Assembly (NCBI GenBank): GCA_965658375.1
Contig: CBFHSD010000014.1
Coordinates: 1-49,239 of the forward strand
From: CBFHSD01 sp965658375
GTDB taxonomy: Bacteria; Bacteroidota; Bacteroidia; Flavobacteriales_G; Salibacteraceae
DNA: 49,239 nt
Direction: 5' to 3'
The notes beneath the pieces are model-generated. The model did not search any database and had not been told where the DNA came from. It was given only the letters and a program-made list of their open reading frames with translations. Of this stretch, positions 16,292 to 24,027 are shown one piece after another. Within the stretch, counting starts at the first letter, position 1. Each line of letters opens with the position of its first letter. Made by a program: the position numbers and the translations under genes.

Positions 16292-17384
16292 TTACTTTCC
16301 ATGGCCAAACTCCATCAAATAAGCTTTGATAAATGCGTCTAAATCACCATCCATTACTGCTTGTACATTAGATGATTCATGGTTCGTTCTAAGGTCTTTC
16401 ACCATCTTATAAGGATGCATCACGTAATTCCTGATTTGTGAACCCCACTCAATCTTCATTTTACCACCTTCAATCACATCTCTCTCTTCTTGTCGCTTTC
16501 TCAATTCTAGCTCATACAACCTAGCTTTCAATAGCTTCATGGCATTCTCTTTATTCTGCAGCTGCGAGCGAGATTCTGTATTTCTAATGATCATTCCCGT
16601 TGGCTTATGTTCTAGGCGCACTCCGGTTTCAACCTTATTTACATTTTGCCCTCCTGCTCCACCAGATCGGAAAGTATCCCAAGAAATATCTCCTTGACTT
16701 ACCTCTATCTCAATGCTTTCATCAATCAATGGATAAACAAATACAGATGAAAAAGACGTATGCCTGCGTGCATTTGAATCAAAAGGAGAAATACGCACCA
16801 AGCGATGCACACCATTTTCACCTTTCAAATAACCATAGGCAAAATCACCAGTAACCTCTATGGTTGCCGATTTAATTCCTGCCTCATCTCCTTTTTGGTA
16901 ATCAATTTCCTTAACCTTGAAGCCATTCTTCTCAGCCCACATCAAGTACATTCTATACAACATACTCGCCCAATCTTGACTTTCTGTTCCACCAGCTCCT
17001 GAGTTGATTTCTACAATGGCTCCGAGATTATCTTCTTCAGCCGAGAGCATGTTTTTAAATTCAAGCACTTCCAATTGCTTCAGTGCTTCTTCATGCTGTT
17101 CTTTAAGCTCTTCTTCAGAAGCATCTCCAGACTTAGCAAAGTCATAAAGCACTTCGGCATCATCAATGGCTGATTCGGCCTCATGATAAGACTCAACCCA
17201 ATACTTGAGTCGCTTGATTTCTTTGAGTGTTTTCTCTGCTTTTTTCGGGTCATCCCAAAACGCAGGATCCTGCGTTCTTAGTTCTTGTTCATTAATCTCT
17301 TGCTTTTTGAGATCTACGTCAAAGATACCCCCTCAACGCTTCCAGGCGTTCTCGCAAATCTTTCAATTGATCGGCATTAATCAT
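16292..17384 (-). CDS. prfB: Peptide chain release factor 2, with +1 programmed frameshift
   Basis: RF2 releases peptides at UGA and UAA. The gene starts at the ATG at 17384 and reads 21 codons to TGA (17321-17319). Skipping the T at 17321 joins it to a 342-codon frame, giving 363 residues, the normal RF2 length. The slip site reads AGGGGG-TAT-CTT-TGA-C, with the SD-like AGGGGG at 17333-17328, 3 bases before CTT, the same arrangement as in E. coli. Seen in the protein: the RF2 anticodon tripeptide SPF in RISPFDSNARRH and the catalytic GGQ in SGGAGGQNVNKVET. The start overlaps the recX stop by 8 bp. Low RF2 should favour frameshifting, giving autoregulation. Confidence 0.95.
17319..17333 (-). 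promoter_or_regulatory. prfB: Programmed +1 frameshift site of prfB
   Basis: Minus strand 17333-17319 reads AGGGGGTATCTTTGA: an SD-like stimulator, 3-base spacer, slippery CTT and in-frame UGA, followed by C (a weak UGA context). Translation continues in the +1 frame as DVDLKKQEI. Confidence 0.95.
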
Positions 17385-17847
17385 TTATTATTCCTTTTAT
17401 GGTCTCCCAAATTAAACTATTCTCGTATCCTTTTTGGTATAAAAAACGTGCTACTTTTTGTTGAGATTCAAAGCTTACTCCTTTCTCAAGAATCTTCTTT
17501 TGAGCAAGGCTGTGAAGTTTCTCTATATAGTGCTCCTCATCAATCTCGCTCAAGCCCAATGCAATACATTGAGTGGTAATATGCTTCGATTTTAACCCTT
17601 CTTGAATTTTTATTTTACCCCAAGACTTTTGATTGAACTTACCGCGCACATAAGAGCGTGCAAAGCGTTCTTCATTCAGAAAATTCTGAAGAATCAATTC
17701 CACAATAACTTCGTCTGCTAAATCTCTTGAACACCCCCATTCCATTACTTTTTGCCGCACTTCAGACTGACAACGCTCTTGATAAGCGCAGTATTTCATG
17801 GCTTTGGCAAGTGCTTGAGATAAGGTGTAAACTTGATTTTTAGACAT
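17377..17847 (-). CDS. recX: Regulatory protein RecX
   Basis: A 156-residue all-helical protein of the RecX family, which binds and restrains RecA filaments. Family features include repeated three-helix units with YCAYQERCQSEVRQKV (about residues 18-33), FLNEERFARSYVRGKF (about 56-71) and WGKIKIQEGLKSKHI (about 75-89). No recA is nearby. It overlaps rng by 8 bp upstream and prfB by 8 bp downstream, so its translation is probably coupled to both. Confidence 0.85.
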   Translation of the reverse strand: MSKNQVYTLSQALAKAMKYCAYQERCQSEVRQKVMEWGCSRDLADEVIVELILQNFLNEERFARSYVRGKFNQKSWGKIKIQEGLKSKHITTQCIALGLSEIDEEHYIEKLHSLAQKKILEKGVSFESQQKVARFLYQKGYENSLIWETIKGIIND

Positions 17848-19399
17848 TGGCTGCTACCAACAATTCGCCTTCTTTGTTCAAAATTTTATAACGCATAAGA
17901 GGATAAGCCGTACGGCTAGAAACAGGAACCCATTTCTTAAATTTCCAGAACCATTTGAGTTGATATTTCAATCGATGTTGATTGAAATAAGCAGCAACAA
18001 ATGGATGTACCTTCACTTCAGAAATTTGTTGTTTCTCACTCAACTGTTTAATGATGTGATTTTCAATTTCATCTACCAACAAAATAGTTGGTCCAACTTC
18101 GGTATCCTCACCTGATTTGGTGGGTATAGTTTCTGCAGTCTTAATGTCCATTTCTGGGCGAACCCTTTGACGTGTAATCTGCACCAAACCAAACTTACTT
18201 GGAGGTAAGACATAATTCTTTGCGCGATCTACAGACATTAAATCATTCATATGCTTAAACAGCTTCTGACGATTCTCGTTCTGGTGCATATCAATGAAAT
18301 CAACTACGATGATCCCGCCCATGTCGCGAACACGCAACTGACGAGCAATTTCTGTTGCCGCTTCCATATTTACGCGCAATGCGTTTTCTTCTTGGCTGTT
18401 GTCTTTCTTGGAAGTATTGCCACTGTTCACGTCAATAACGTGCATGGCTTCGGTGTGTTCAATCACCAAGTACGCACCAGTCTTCATGGTTACATGACGA
18501 CCAAAAAGCGCCTTGATTTGTCTCTCCACACCGTAATAATCGTGAATGTTGACTTTGCCCTTATAGTGTTTGACAATTTTTGCTTTGTCTGGGGCAATCG
18601 TTTCTAGCAAAGTGGTTGTTTCACTCGCTAATTTTTCATCATCAATGATGATTCTGTTAAACTCGCTGTTCAACAAATCACGAATTAAAGAAGAGGTGCG
18701 ATCCATTTCGCCAAGCACCCTAAAAGGTGGTTTTGTTGTTCTTAAATTCTCAAAACCTTCTTCCCATTTATCAATGAGTTCTCGAAGATCTTTATCTAAG
18801 TCTGCAACGCGTTTATTTTCTGCAACTGTTCGCACAATAACACCATAGCCCGGAGGCTTAATGCTTGTAATCAAACGCTTTAAACGGTCTTTCTCTTTTC
18901 TACTTTTGATTTTGCTAGAAACAGAAATTCTATTCGTGAAAGGCACCATTACCAAATATCTCCCAGCAATACTTAGCTCGGTAGAAATTCTTGGGCCTTT
19001 TGTAGAAATAGGCTCTTTGGCTATCTGAATAAGCACCTCTTGACCAGGTTTGAGAACATCTTTGATGTTTCCACCTTTGTCAATATCGGGAAGCAAGTCA
19101 AACTTGCTCAAATCGCCTTTCTGCAACTTTTGGTTACGCGTCAGCCTAGTGAAATGTTGAACATTTCCGCCTTGTGGGCCTAGATCGAAGTAATGCAAAA
19201 ATGCATCACGTTCGTAACCAACGTCCACAAAAGCAGCGTTCAAACCAGGAGCTAGTCTTTTAACTTTTCCCAGATATAAATCACCAACCGTAAAGTCGTT
19301 ATTATGCTTCTCCTGATGGAGTTCCATCAGGCGTTTATCCTCAAGCAGGGCAATTACCACGTGCTTTTGAGTAACATTTATGATGAGTTCTTTATCCAC
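17840..19399 (-). CDS. rng: Ribonuclease E/G family endoribonuclease
   Basis: A 519-residue single-strand-specific endoribonuclease for rRNA processing and mRNA decay. Seen: an N-terminal S1-like RNA-binding region (about residues 38-120, YLGKVKRLAPGLNAAFVDVG), the 5' sensor and RNase H-like core, and both catalytic metal-binding Asp motifs MHVIDVNSG and IIVVDFIDMH. After RQRVRPEMDIKT, where RNase E/G proteins carry the CPxCxG zinc-link, no cysteines occur, so tetramer assembly through zinc is not expected. It overlaps recX by 8 bp and follows the mS38-like gene at 96 bases. Confidence 0.92.
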   Translation of the reverse strand: MDKELIINVTQKHVVIALLEDKRLMELHQEKHNNDFTVGDLYLGKVKRLAPGLNAAFVDVGYERDAFLHYFDLGPQGGNVQHFTRLTRNQKLQKGDLSKFDLLPDIDKGGNIKDVLKPGQEVLIQIAKEPISTKGPRISTELSIAGRYLVMVPFTNRISVSSKIKSRKEKDRLKRLITSIKPPGYGVIVRTVAENKRVADLDKDLRELIDKWEEGFENLRTTKPPFRVLGEMDRTSSLIRDLLNSEFNRIIIDDEKLASETTTLLETIAPDKAKIVKHYKGKVNIHDYYGVERQIKALFGRHVTMKTGAYLVIEHTEAMHVIDVNSGNTSKKDNSQEENALRVNMEAATEIARQLRVRDMGGIIVVDFIDMHQNENRQKLFKHMNDLMSVDRAKNYVLPPSKFGLVQITRQRVRPEMDIKTAETIPTKSGEDTEVGPTILLVDEIENHIIKQLSEKQQISEVKVHPFVAAYFNQHRLKYQLKWFWKFKKWVPVSSRTAYPLMRYKILNKEGELLVAANV

Positions 19400-19495
19400 A
19401 ACTCAATATATATGAATACCGATAAACGAGTAAACAGCGAGGTATCTCTCTACTTACAACAATTAAAGTAAAAAAGGAAGTAAACCAGTTAAAGC

Positions 19496-19588
19496 TTACT
19501 TCTTCTTTTTATGCCTGTTTTTTCTCAGACGCTTTTTACGCTTGTGCGTAGCCATCTTATGTCTTTTTCTCTTCTTTCCGCTTGGCAT
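19496..19588 (-). CDS. Small basic ribosomal protein of the mS38 (AURKAIP1/COX24) type
   Basis: A 30-residue protein, MPSGKKRKRHKMATHKRKKR followed by LRKNRHKKKK, with about two thirds basic residues. It is easily missed because of its size. This exact pattern is conserved in Bacteroidota and annotated as an AURKAIP1/COX24-domain protein, related to mitochondrial small-subunit protein mS38, so a ribosomal location is likely by family. It begins 3 bases after the TPR gene stop and precedes rng by 96 bases. Confidence 0.88.
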   Translation of the reverse strand: MPSGKKRKRHKMATHKRKKRLRKNRHKKKK

Positions 19589-19591
19589 AGC

Positions 19592-20071
19592 TTACTTGTT
19601 TTTTAATTGCTCAATATATTGTTCCACCTCTTTAATTGCCGTTTGATCGTCAATCAAAGTTTTGTATTTCTCAAATATTTCTATGGCTTTTACAGTACTG
19701 TCTAGTCCGGCATATGCCATTCCTTGGTACATCATTAAGTCCATATTCTTGGGCTCCAATTCTGAAGCCTTGTTAAAGCGTGAAAGGGCTTTATCATATT
19801 GGCCAGACTGTAAAGAGAACATGCCCATTTGAACAATGGCTCTCACATTATCTGGTTCTTCTTCCAAAACCTCTCTCAACATGAAAATCCCTTCCATAGG
19901 ACTTCCACCTTGAACTTTTTGTATTGCCGAATCAATTTTAGCCTCAATATTCTTTGTGGCTTGCAACTCTTGACTTGACAATGGCTTAGTTCGTGCCAAT
20001 AGTAAAACAATGGTTAGTAAAACCGCCACTAACACTAAGGTTAGCTGCAATTTATTTGGCTTATTTTTCAA
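19592..20071 (-). CDS. Membrane-anchored tetratricopeptide repeat protein
   Basis: A 159-residue protein with one N-terminal transmembrane anchor (about residues 9-26, LQLTLVLVAVLLTIVLLLA) and about three TPR units (from about 55 to 150; for example NVRAIVQMGMFSLQSGQYDK and NMDLMMYQGMAYAGLDSTVK). The TPR part should face the periplasm. The role is unknown; TPRs usually mediate protein contacts. It overlaps the HU gene by 11 bp and is followed after 3 bases by the mS38-like gene. Confidence 0.85.
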   Translation of the reverse strand: MKNKPNKLQLTLVLVAVLLTIVLLLARTKPLSSQELQATKNIEAKIDSAIQKVQGGSPMEGIFMLREVLEEEPDNVRAIVQMGMFSLQSGQYDKALSRFNKASELEPKNMDLMMYQGMAYAGLDSTVKAIEIFEKYKTLIDDQTAIKEVEQYIEQLKNK

Positions 20072-20354
20072 CTTTTACGTTGTCTTTTACTTGGTTCACA
20101 AACACTTTCGCTGGTTTAAAAGCTGGAATGTTGTGTGCTGGAATAATAATGGTCGTATTCTTTGAGATATTACGGCCTGTTTTCTCTGCTCTTTCTTTTA
20201 TTATGAAGCTTCCAAATCCACGTAGATAAACATTATCTCCCTTGCTAAGTGAATCTTTAACTGCTTCCATAAAAGATTCCACTGTCGTTTGTACTTGTAC
20301 TTTCTCGATCCCAGTTTGATCTGCAATATCAGCAACTATATCTGCCTTGGTCAT
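20061..20354 (-). CDS. HU/IHF-family DNA-binding protein
   Basis: A 97-residue nucleoid protein. It has the usual start MTKADIVADIADQTG, a helical dimer half and the DNA-binding arm with LRGFGSFIIKERAEKTGRN and the intercalating-Pro region PAHNIPAFKPAK. It is first in the minus-strand cluster ending at prfB and has a consensus -7 box upstream. The family bends DNA. Whether this is HU or an IHF-like member cannot be decided here. Confidence 0.93.
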   Translation of the reverse strand: MTKADIVADIADQTGIEKVQVQTTVESFMEAVKDSLSKGDNVYLRGFGSFIIKERAEKTGRNISKNTTIIIPAHNIPAFKPAKVFVNQVKDNVKVEK

Positions 20355-20405
20355 TTCGCTAAGTCTTTATGTATTACTTAATTATCTCTCGTGAAAAATG
20401 GGCTG

Positions 20406-20458
20406 CAAAGATACTCGATTTTTTTTAATCGAATAAACTTTCTATCATTCTATTTTTG
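20406..20458. promoter_or_regulatory. Divergent HU / mutY promoter region with inverted repeat
   Basis: Two TAnnTTTG boxes face apart: TATCTTTG on the minus strand (20413-20406) for HU, and TATTTTTG on the plus strand (20451-20458) ending 6 bases before the mutY ATG, which would make a very short leader. Between them lies the inverted repeat TCGATT-N6-AATCGA (20415-20432), adjacent to the HU box, a possible operator. No clear TTG at -33 for either. Confidence 0.5.
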
Positions 20459-20464
20459 ACATCT

Positions 20465-21550
20465 ATGAACGAAAAGAATAACTCGTGGTTTCACGCTCCT
20501 CTATTGCACTGGTATGCAGAGAATAAAAGAGACTTGCCATGGAGAAACACCACAGATCCCTATCGTATTTGGTTGTCTGAAATCATTCTACAACAAACGC
20601 GAGTGGACCAAGGCATGAGCTACTTCTTAAAAATCTTAGAAAAATGCCCAACTGTACATGATTTAGCCAGCTTGGATGATGATAAATTGATGAATCTATG
20701 GCAAGGCTTGGGCTATTACAGCAGAGCAAGAAACCTTAAAAGCACTGCCATTTACATCAGCCAAGAAAGGAAAGGAGAGTTTCCAGAGAACTATAAAGAG
20801 CTCATTAAACTGAAAGGTGTTGGCCCCTACACGGCTTCAGCCATTGCATCATTTTGCTACAACGAAATAAAACCTGCGGTTGATGGCAATGTATATCGGG
20901 TTCTTTCAAGGGTCTTTAATGTGGCCACAGCAATCAACAGCTCTCAAGGGCAAAAAGAATTCACCGCTCTTGCAGAACAACTTATTTCTCAAGACCAACC
21001 GGGAGACTTTAACCAAGCCATGATGGAACTGGGAGCCACAGTTTGCACCCCAAAGAAACCATTGTGTATTCAGTGCCCTTTTCACGAAAAGTGTGATGCA
21101 TTCAATTCTGGAAAAATTGCAGAGCGCCCAGTGAAGTTAAAGAAGACTAAGATTAGAAAGCGCCATTTTCATTACGCCATCATCTATAAAAACAAAACGA
21201 TTCTTATGAAAAGGCGAAGCGGAGGTGATATATGGCAGGGATTATATGAGTTCCCCCTTATTGAAAAAGACACCGAAATCTATAGCCAAGCAAGCATATC
21301 TAACGAGTTTCAAAAAGTTTTGGGGAGTTCTTCACTGGAGTATTTAGGAAGCATTCGCTTGAAAAAACATATCCTTAGTCATCAGCACATTTATTGCATA
21401 TTCCATGAATATTCTAGCAGAACGGGACAAGTTCTCGAGGGAGATTACAAACGCATCGCATTGAGTGAAATAGACGATTTTCCTTTACCCAGAGCCATCA
21501 CTAAATTTATAGAAGAAATTGACGGACTACCTTTTAGAAAGAACAGTTAA
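20465..21550 (+). CDS. mutY: A/G-specific adenine glycosylase MutY
   Basis: Removes adenine mispaired with 8-oxoguanine. 361 residues from the ATG at 20465. Seen: the helix-hairpin-helix LKGVGPYTASAIASF followed by the catalytic Asp in PAVDGNVYRVLSR, and the [4Fe-4S] cluster cysteines in C-x6-C-x2-C-x5-C (CTPKKPLCIQCPFHEKC). The C-terminal NUDIX-like domain (about 230-355, with GGDIWQGLYEFPL) recognises 8-oxoG. It is first of the mutY-ssb-gldE-gldD set. Confidence 0.95.
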   Translation: MNEKNNSWFHAPLLHWYAENKRDLPWRNTTDPYRIWLSEIILQQTRVDQGMSYFLKILEKCPTVHDLASLDDDKLMNLWQGLGYYSRARNLKSTAIYISQERKGEFPENYKELIKLKGVGPYTASAIASFCYNEIKPAVDGNVYRVLSRVFNVATAINSSQGQKEFTALAEQLISQDQPGDFNQAMMELGATVCTPKKPLCIQCPFHEKCDAFNSGKIAERPVKLKKTKIRKRHFHYAIIYKNKTILMKRRSGGDIWQGLYEFPLIEKDTEIYSQASISNEFQKVLGSSSLEYLGSIRLKKHILSHQHIYCIFHEYSSRTGQVLEGDYKRIALSEIDDFPLPRAITKFIEEIDGLPFRKNS

Positions 21551-21573
21551 CTTTGCTCTAATTAAAGAGAGAG

Positions 21574-22047
21574 ATGGCAGGTGTAAACAAGGTTATTTTA
21601 GTAGGGAATTTAGGAAAAGACCCTGAGGTTAGAAGGTTAGAAAGTGGAGTGAGTGTTGCGAATTTTCCAGTGGCAACCTCCGAGTCATATTTAGACCGTA
21701 CAACAAATGAGAGAAAAACCATCACCGAATGGCACAACGTGGTTGTTTGGAGAGGCCTTGCTGAAGTAGCTGAAAAATACCTAACAAAAGGAAAGCAGAT
21801 TTATCTTGAAGGTAAATTGAGAACACGTTCTTGGGAAGACCAAGACAAAAATATGCGTTACACTACAGAGGTTGTTGCCAATAACTTTGTTATGCTTGGC
21901 AATAAGGATGAAAACGGAAGCAATAGTTCACCCAACGGTGGGCAAAATTTTTCCAAATCAAGCCAATCATCTTCGCCAGCTCAAGAGGCACAAACACCAA
22001 ATCTGAATCAAAGCTCATCTGATGCGGATGATGACTTGCCATTTTAA
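21574..22047 (+). CDS. ssb: Single-stranded DNA-binding protein
   Basis: A 157-residue SSB. The OB fold covers about residues 1-110 (MAGVNKVILVGNLGKDPEVR, TEWHNVVVWRGLAEVAEKYL, GKQIYLEGKLRTRSW). It is followed by a Ser/Gln/Asn-rich flexible linker and the acidic tail ending DDDLPF, which recruits replication and repair partners. It lies 23 bases after mutY. Confidence 0.95.
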   Translation: MAGVNKVILVGNLGKDPEVRRLESGVSVANFPVATSESYLDRTTNERKTITEWHNVVVWRGLAEVAEKYLTKGKQIYLEGKLRTRSWEDQDKNMRYTTEVVANNFVMLGNKDENGSNSSPNGGQNFSKSSQSSSPAQEAQTPNLNQSSSDADDDLPF

Positions 22048-22071
22048 TATTTAAACTAAAACACTGTTCAA

Positions 22072-23436
22072 TTGGATGATCCCTTTCCCGCACTAGAGCT
22101 GCTCGCAATTATCAACTTTAGCAATATAGATGCTTCACTAATTGCAGAACTCTTTGCCCTTTTCTTGCTCTTAGCATCTAGCGCCTTGGTTTCTGGCTCT
22201 GAAGTAGCTTTTTTCTCTTTAAATCCACAACAGCTAGAAACACTCAAGGATGACACCAATCCGAAATTTGAAGTCATTCAAAAATTAATCAGCGACCCCA
22301 AAAAGTTATTGGCTACTATCTTAATATCCAACAACTTTGTGAATGTAGCTTTTATACTTCTCAGTACAAATGTGAATAAAGCGCTCTTCCAGTTTAATAC
22401 AATAAACATACAGACTTCACTTTTTGAAGCCAGTATATCTGCAGGTACTCAAGCTTTTGTTTTTGACGCTATTATCATTGCCTTTGTCATTTTGGTTCTA
22501 GGAGAAGTATTGCCAAAGGTATACGCCTCAAAATACCCCTTGCAGCTTGCTAGTATAACAGGGAAACCCCTGAGCATTCTTGAGAAAGTCTTTTCAGCAG
22601 GAAGTAATTTATTAATTACCTCAACCAATTTCATCGATCGTAAAATTCAAAAAAAATCTTCTAATATTTCTGTCGATGACCTCTCGCAGGCATTAGAGCT
22701 TACCAGTAATGAAAATACCGATGAGGAAGAGCAAAAAATCCTAGAAGGCATTGTTCGCTTTGGTTCTACAGATGTAAAGCAAGTCATGACACCTCGAATC
22801 GACTTCTCTTCAATCAATAGTGAAATCACTTACCTTGAAGTTCTTGAGTCAGTAATGCACTCTGGTTTTTCTAGAATACCTGTTTACTCCGAACAGGTAG
22901 ATAAAATCATAGGTATTCTTTTTAGTAAGGACCTACTACCACACCTCAACAAAAAAGGCGATTTCAATTGGCACAGTTTGTTGAGAGACCCTTATTACGT
23001 TCCTGAAAACAAGAAGATTGACGATCTACTCAAAGAATTTCAGCAGTTAAAAACACACATGGCCATTGTTGTGGATGAGTACGGTGGAGCTTCTGGTTTA
23101 ATCACTTTAGAAGATATACTTGAAGAGATTGTGGGTGAAATATCTGATGAATTTGATGATGATGATTTGGTCTATTCAAAGCTAGATGCTTTCAACTACA
23201 TTTTTGAAGGAAAAACAGCCTTAAAAGACATGTACAAAGTGATTGGCATTGATGGCGAGGACTTTGAAAAAGCGAAAGGCGAATCTGACTCTATAGCTGG
23301 TTTTATTTTAGAGCAAGCTGGTAAAATTTTAAATAAAAACGAGCGTTTGAAGTTCAACGATTACACTTTTACAATTGAAGAAGCTGACCGCAGAAGAATT
23401 AAAAGTGTGAAATTGACGCTCAAACCAAAAGTGTAA
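22072..23436 (+). CDS. gldE: Gliding motility-associated protein GldE (CNNM/CorC-like)
   Basis: A 454-residue membrane protein. It has a DUF21/CNNM transmembrane domain (about residues 15-200, four hydrophobic segments), a CBS pair (about 225-350, with VKQVMTPRIDFSSI and MAIVVDEYGGASGLITLEDI) and a C-terminal CorC/HlyC domain (about 365-450). The start is the TTG at 22072 (MDDPFPALELL); no ATG is available before the first membrane segment. The next gene is gldD, 3 bases on, an arrangement conserved in Flavobacteriia. GldE is thought to support GldD/gliding-machinery function; ion transport is possible by family. Confidence 0.9.
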   Translation: MDDPFPALELLAIINFSNIDASLIAELFALFLLLASSALVSGSEVAFFSLNPQQLETLKDDTNPKFEVIQKLISDPKKLLATILISNNFVNVAFILLSTNVNKALFQFNTINIQTSLFEASISAGTQAFVFDAIIIAFVILVLGEVLPKVYASKYPLQLASITGKPLSILEKVFSAGSNLLITSTNFIDRKIQKKSSNISVDDLSQALELTSNENTDEEEQKILEGIVRFGSTDVKQVMTPRIDFSSINSEITYLEVLESVMHSGFSRIPVYSEQVDKIIGILFSKDLLPHLNKKGDFNWHSLLRDPYYVPENKKIDDLLKEFQQLKTHMAIVVDEYGGASGLITLEDILEEIVGEISDEFDDDDLVYSKLDAFNYIFEGKTALKDMYKVIGIDGEDFEKAKGESDSIAGFILEQAGKILNKNERLKFNDYTFTIEEADRRRIKSVKLTLKPKV

Positions 23437-23439
23437 AAC

Positions 23440-24015
23440 ATGCGATATTCTTATTGGATTGTCCTGGCATTCATCCTCTCTATCACTGTTTCTTGTGAAG
23501 AACCCGTTTATCCTAAACCTCGCGCTTTTCATCGCATTGATTTAGAAAATGCCACATACAAACAATACGAAACTTCGTGTCCGTTTACCTTCGAATATAA
23601 CCATTTGGCTAAGCTTGACTATACGCGGATCCCAAAAGAGGCAACCTGTTGGTTTAACCTGCACTATCCTCAACTCAAATCGCGGGTTCACTTTAGCTAT
23701 CATGAAATTACCAGAGATTCTCTCATGCGTGTAACAGAAGACGCCCGAAGAATGGCTATGGAACATATCCCAAAAGCTCAAGACATTAGAGAAGACTTAA
23801 TTATTGACACCGTAGCTGATGTGTATGGTGTTATTTATGACTTCGAAGGATCTACGGCAACCAACATGCAATTCTTCATAACAGACAGCTCCAACCATTT
23901 CATTAGAGCAGCAATGTATTTTGAAGTGGCTCCAAATCCAGATTCGATAGCTCCAGTAGAAGCTTACATTAAAGAAGACATGTATCGCTTTATACAAACC
24001 TTCTCTTGGAAATAA
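23440..24015 (+). CDS. gldD: Gliding motility lipoprotein GldD
   Basis: A 191-residue lipoprotein with lipobox ending ITVSC (Cys19). The mature start EEPVYPKPRAFHRID and the following PFTFEYN and CWFNLHYPQ are typical of GldD. It is required for gliding and T9SS function in Flavobacterium. It starts 3 bases after gldE and is convergent with ctaA, with only 12 bases between the stops and no visible terminator. Confidence 0.9.
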   Translation: MRYSYWIVLAFILSITVSCEEPVYPKPRAFHRIDLENATYKQYETSCPFTFEYNHLAKLDYTRIPKEATCWFNLHYPQLKSRVHFSYHEITRDSLMRVTEDARRMAMEHIPKAQDIREDLIIDTVADVYGVIYDFEGSTATNMQFFITDSSNHFIRAAMYFEVAPNPDSIAPVEAYIKEDMYRFIQTFSWK

Positions 24016-24027
24016 TAAACTGATCCA

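Noticed and set aside
16292..17152. A 286-residue RF2 starting at the internal ATG at 17152
   Set aside because: It would lack the N-terminal domain; the +1 frame continues upstream to a canonical frameshift site and an ATG at 17384.
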